From assembly GCF_023702675.1 (NCBI RefSeq), contig NZ_CP098478.1, forward strand, positions 682,001 to 746,000: a stretch of 64,000 nt of DNA, in the 5' to 3' direction. A program made the position numbers and the translations under genes. How positions within the stretch are numbered: position 1 is the first letter of the stretch; each line of letters starts with the position of its first letter. Under the pieces are notes generated by a model. The model had not been told where the DNA came from and did no database searches. It saw only the letters and a program-made list of their open reading frames with translations. Source of the DNA: Acinetobacter sp. C26M. GTDB taxonomy: Bacteria; Pseudomonadota; Gammaproteobacteria; Pseudomonadales; Moraxellaceae. This document shows positions 61,560 through 64,000 of the stretch, one piece after another.

Positions 61560-62108
61560 ATGCCAAGATGGATGTATGGCTTGCTGGTGATTGCACTAGG
61601 CTGGATGCTGTGGACAAAATGGATTAAGCCTACACCTGATATCAGCCAGATTACGACTCAGCAAGGTGTGCAAGTTGTAGCATTAGAAAATTATGAAGGT
61701 TCATTCCGCGTGCTTTCAAGAGAAGACTATAACTTGGGGCGTGAAGCTGAATTTTCTCCTATGGATATTGCCGTTGGCTGGGGTGAAATGGCCAATCCTC
61801 AGGTCTACAAACAGATTGATATTTCTCAAAGTAACCGTTGGTATCGTTGGTCTATCGATCATGAGCCTCCGATCTCACTTCAGCAGATTGCAACACACAG
61901 TGCCAATATGCATCTTGTACCAGCCAATGCCACAATTGCAGCACAAATGAAAAAAATTAAACAAGATGATTTGGTGTATTTAAAAGGCTCACTGATTGAG
62001 ATTCAAGCCAAAGATGGTTGGCGTTGGAAAAGCTCTTTATCTCGAGAAGATACGGGCAATGGTGCGTGTGAGTTGATGCGGGTCGATCAAATTATCTGGC
62101 AGCAGTAG
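61560..62108 (+). CDS. Membrane-anchored conserved protein of unknown function
   Basis: A 182-residue protein with one N-terminal membrane segment (MYGLLVIALGWMLW). The periplasmic part has a distinctive conserved-looking core: YNLGREAEFSPMDIAVGWGEMANP, QIDISQSNRWYRWSID, HSANMHLVPAN, LVYLKGSLIEI and GWRWKSSLSREDTGNGACELM. I do not know a family name or function. It starts one base after the HMA-like gene, so the two are probably one operon. Confidence 0.75.
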   Translation: MPRWMYGLLVIALGWMLWTKWIKPTPDISQITTQQGVQVVALENYEGSFRVLSREDYNLGREAEFSPMDIAVGWGEMANPQVYKQIDISQSNRWYRWSIDHEPPISLQQIATHSANMHLVPANATIAAQMKKIKQDDLVYLKGSLIEIQAKDGWRWKSSLSREDTGNGACELMRVDQIIWQQ

Positions 62109-62202
62109 AATTAAATAAAGAACTTCATTTTTTCAAAAGCTTAGTCAATATAGATACAGAACAAATCACATATTTTTAAAATTCCACAGTACACTACTGC
62201 AC

Positions 62203-62250
62203 CTAGGAGGACGACCTCCCTCGAAAAAATCACGTTGGGACGACCCGACA
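62203..62250 (+). promoter_or_regulatory. Guanidine-II (mini-ykkC) riboswitch
   Basis: Two hairpins with identical ACGA loops: GGAGG-ACGA-CCTCC (62206-62219) and GTTGGG-ACGA-CCCGAC (62234-62249), 14 bases apart. Paired ACGR-loop stems are the hallmark of mini-ykkC RNAs, which bind guanidinium and switch on exporters. The element lies 25 bases before the start codon of an SMR-type guanidinium exporter, so control of translation start is likely. Confidence 0.9.
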
Positions 62251-62274
62251 CTTGATAAAGTTGAGCGTAATAAA

Positions 62275-62592
62275 ATGGCGTGGGCAATTTTAATTTTGGC
62301 AGGTATTTTTGAAGTTATTTGGGCATATTCCATGAAGATGTCTGAAGGATTTACCAAGTTAACGCCAAGTATCGTGACCATTGTTTTCATGATTTTAAGT
62401 GTGGTATTACTTTCGATGTCGATGCGGACACTTCCACTTGGAACGGCTTATACCATTTGGACTGGAATAGGAGCAGTTGGCTCATTTGTTGTTGGCATTT
62501 TGATCTTGAATGAACCGATGACAGCGATGCGCATGATCGCAGCAGTCTTAATCGTTTCAGGTCTTGTACTGATGAAGTTATCATCAAATTAA
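62275..62592 (+). CDS. gdx: Guanidinium exporter (SMR family, Gdx/SugE)
   Basis: A 105-residue four-helix dual-topology transporter that exports guanidinium in exchange for protons. MAWAILILAGIFEVIWAYSMKMSEGFT has the essential Glu13 and the WAYSMK signature of the SugE/Gdx branch (drug-exporting EmrE-type members differ here). LPLGTAYTIWTGIGAVGSFVVGILILNEP is also typical. The guanidine-II riboswitch directly upstream makes the substrate assignment strong. ogt starts 17 bases after its stop and may be co-transcribed. Confidence 0.95.
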   Translation: MAWAILILAGIFEVIWAYSMKMSEGFTKLTPSIVTIVFMILSVVLLSMSMRTLPLGTAYTIWTGIGAVGSFVVGILILNEPMTAMRMIAAVLIVSGLVLMKLSSN

Positions 62593-62609
62593 TGGTTTAG
62601 GAGAGCGTG

Positions 62610-63098
62610 ATGCAACTGGTGTATATGTACATGGATTCTCCTGTGGGTGCATTAAAACTGGTTGCTCATGATCAGGCACTTGTCGCTGTGATGTGGGACA
62701 ATGAAGACCATAAGCGGGTACGACTGTCTGAATTAGTGGAAGATCTACAGCATCCAATGCTGCATCGCGTTAAACAACAATTAGAACAATATTTTGCAGG
62801 ACAACGTCAGCAGTTTGATCTGCCTTTGGACTTTCAGGGGACTGCGTTTCAGCAGCAGGTCTGGCAGGCTTTATTGACGATTCCTTATGGGGAAACACGC
62901 AGTTATAAAGACATTGCCATTCAGTTGGGTAATGTAAAAGCCGTACGTGCGGTTGGAGCCGCTAATGGTAAGAATCCGATTTCGATTATTGCGCCGTGTC
63001 ATCGGGTGATTGGTTCGAGTGGGGCTTTGGTGGGTTTTGCAGGTGGTTTGGATAAGAAGCAGATTTTACTGAGTTTAGAGCAAAGCCAAATTCCATAA
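62610..63098 (+). CDS. ogt: Methylated-DNA-protein-cysteine methyltransferase
   Basis: Removes the alkyl group from O6-alkylguanine in DNA by transfer to its own cysteine. The ATG at 62610 has an AGGAGAG site and gives 162 residues. The suicide cysteine lies in ISIIAPCHRVIGSSGALVGFAGGLDKK. The helix-turn-helix block is FQQQVWQALLTIPYGETRSYKDIA, with AVGAANGKNP before the active site. It lacks the N-terminal Ada domain. It is 17 bases downstream of gdx. Confidence 0.95.
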   Translation: MQLVYMYMDSPVGALKLVAHDQALVAVMWDNEDHKRVRLSELVEDLQHPMLHRVKQQLEQYFAGQRQQFDLPLDFQGTAFQQQVWQALLTIPYGETRSYKDIAIQLGNVKAVRAVGAANGKNPISIIAPCHRVIGSSGALVGFAGGLDKKQILLSLEQSQIP

Positions 63099-63253
63099 TC
63101 TGTAGTGTTAATACTCGATTTTCATTTCTTTTTGGAATAAGCTACTTAACAGATATGAATCGACATATTTTATGACTTGAACCGTAACTCAGTTATTAGC
63201 GAGGCGGTGTCTTGCTTAGTGTAATTCAATATTAGGAATAACCTTCGGTTCGA

Positions 63254-63279
63254 GTTACTTTGGTTTCGCCCAAAGTAAC
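63254..63279. repeat. Perfect 10-bp hairpin
   Basis: GTTACTTTGG (63254-63263), loop TTTCGC, CCAAAGTAAC (63270-63279). No T-run follows, so it is not an intrinsic terminator. Similar GTTACTTTGG...CCAAAGTAAC palindromes are familiar as dispersed repeats in gammaproteobacterial genomes; copy number here is unknown. Confidence 0.7.
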
Positions 63280-63289
63280 CAAAGGCATT

Positions 63290-63377
63290 GTCATCTACAA
63301 AACCTGTTCACTTGTTGCATTTGTTTTATCTATCGCAGAAACGGGATATTACAAATACCACGCAGGTTGTAGATGAC
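63290..63377. repeat. Long inverted repeat, possible small element or structured RNA
   Basis: GTCATCTACAAAACCTG (63290-63306) is complementary to CAGGTTGTAGATGAC (63363-63377) with a two-base bulge; 56 bases separate the arms. Together with the adjacent hairpin it forms a compact folded unit of about 125 bases. Confidence 0.55.
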
Positions 63378-63447
63378 CTTTCCGAGTCTCAAATATAGGG
63401 TATGTATTCATTTTCTTTTTCATAACAAATTGAATGGAAGTTTAAAA

Positions 63448-64000
63448 ATGGCTGTTGGTGACGTAACAATGCCACTTATGCATGTGGTGCAGGGTGTAAA
63501 AATTGGCTCAACTGAGGCGTATGTACGTTATCCAAATCGACGAGATCTAGTCATTTTTGAATTTGCTGAAGGCTCAAATGTTGCAGGGGTGTTTACTCAA
63601 AGTGCCTTTGCAGCAGCTCCAGTTCAATTGAGTAAAAAGCATTTGGCAGAAAACACACCACGTTACCTGATCATCAATACGGGTAATGCCAATGCTGCAA
63701 CAGGTACGGTAGGCTATAAAAATGCAGAAGCGACTTGTGTCAAGTTAGCTGAATTAACGGGTGTTCAAGCCAATCAGATTTTACCGTTTTCAACTGGTGT
63801 GATTGGTGAGCAACTTCCAATTGAACGTTTAGTACAAGGCATTCAACCAGCATTAAATGATTTAAATGCAGATCGTTGGGTAGATGCTGCATCTGGCATC
63901 ATGACCACAGACACTACACCGAAAGGTGCATCTGAACAGTTTGAGCTGGATGGTGTGACCTATACCATGACGGGAATCAGTAAAGGTGCAGGCATGATTC
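63448..64000 (+). CDS. argJ: Glutamate N-acetyltransferase/amino-acid acetyltransferase, N-terminal part
   Basis: Arginine synthesis: moves acetyl from N-acetylornithine to glutamate and can also make N-acetylglutamate. The first 184 codons are present; the window ends in KGAGMI, just before the expected Thr self-cleavage site (ATML). Visible family blocks: [56 protein letters not shown] and [11 protein letters not shown], ending [18 protein letters not shown] site precedes the ATG at 63448. Confidence 0.95.
   Translation, partial: MAVGDVTMPLMHVVQGVKIGSTEAYVRYPNRRDLVIFEFAEGSNVAGVFTQSAFAAAPVQLSKKHLAENTPRYLIINTGNANAATGTVGYKNAEATCVKLAELTGVQANQILPFSTGVIGEQLPIERLVQGIQPALNDLNADRWVDAASGIMTTDTTPKGASEQFELDGVTYTMTGISKGAGMI

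Larger units (their letters stand above)
63099..63447. other. Gene-free structured region between ogt and argJ
   Basis: About 350 bases without a gene. It holds a perfect hairpin (63254-63279) and a longer inverted pair (63290-63306 with 63363-63377), listed separately. The argJ promoter must also lie here or upstream. Confidence 0.5.

Overview
The window looks like a chromosomal segment of an Acinetobacter species (Gammaproteobacteria, Moraxellaceae). This rests on the 16S rRNA (24397-25934), on the gene blocks rho-trxA-ppx and ibaG-murA-hisG...hisD-hisC, on a gigA/gigB stress pair and a fil cluster, both known from Acinetobacter, and on AT-rich, A/T-ending codon use. The species cannot be fixed by eye. 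Almost all of it reads as conserved core genome. No transposase, phage gene or CRISPR array was seen. Two spots look accessory: the ECF41 sigma block (34300-35612) and a HEAT-like orphan (55511-55984).

Layout. 1-9.4 kb: 3' end of ihfA, a small lipoprotein, rho, trxA, then a forward run ppx-accA-tilS-proC-yggT, and an acyltransferase. 9.4-18.7 kb: polA, a large DUF2339 membrane protein, an MscS channel with a partner protein, and the type II secretion ATPase gspE. 18.7-23.9 kb: ohrR-ohr with a palindromic operator candidate, a nitrilase-family amidase, gigA-gigB, and mlaA. 23.9-29.8 kb: a complete rrn operon (two promoter candidates, 16S, tRNA-Ile, tRNA-Ala, 23S, 5S, terminator) with visible processing stalks. 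29.9-39.7 kb: rpoN-hpf, ibaG-murA-hisG, the ECF41 block on the other strand, hisD-hisC, and pabB.

40.1-48.6 kb: the six-gene fil cluster. It encodes a secreted Ala/Gly/Thr-rich protein, a C39-type cysteine peptidase, a beta-barrel with a disordered N-terminus, a FadL-type barrel, an exported linker protein and a lipoprotein. Its part list resembles the Pseudomonas Fap functional-amyloid export system, and it is the best candidate here for an incompletely described system. 48.6-57.3 kb: two Nudix hydrolases, a gamma-carbonic anhydrase, tsaB, uppP, rsmJ, a membrane-anchored C13 (legumain-like) peptidase overlapping S-formylglutathione hydrolase, a HEAT-like orphan, a DUF2218 protein and rpe. 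A 12-bp periodic array of DnaA-box-like 9-mers follows rpe.

57.7-64 kb: a copper-tolerance group (His/Cys/Met-rich small protein, copA, copB, then a degenerate HMA-like protein and a membrane-anchored protein), a guanidine-II (mini-ykkC) riboswitch upstream of the guanidinium exporter gdx, ogt, a structured inverted-repeat region, and the start of argJ, cut by the window end.
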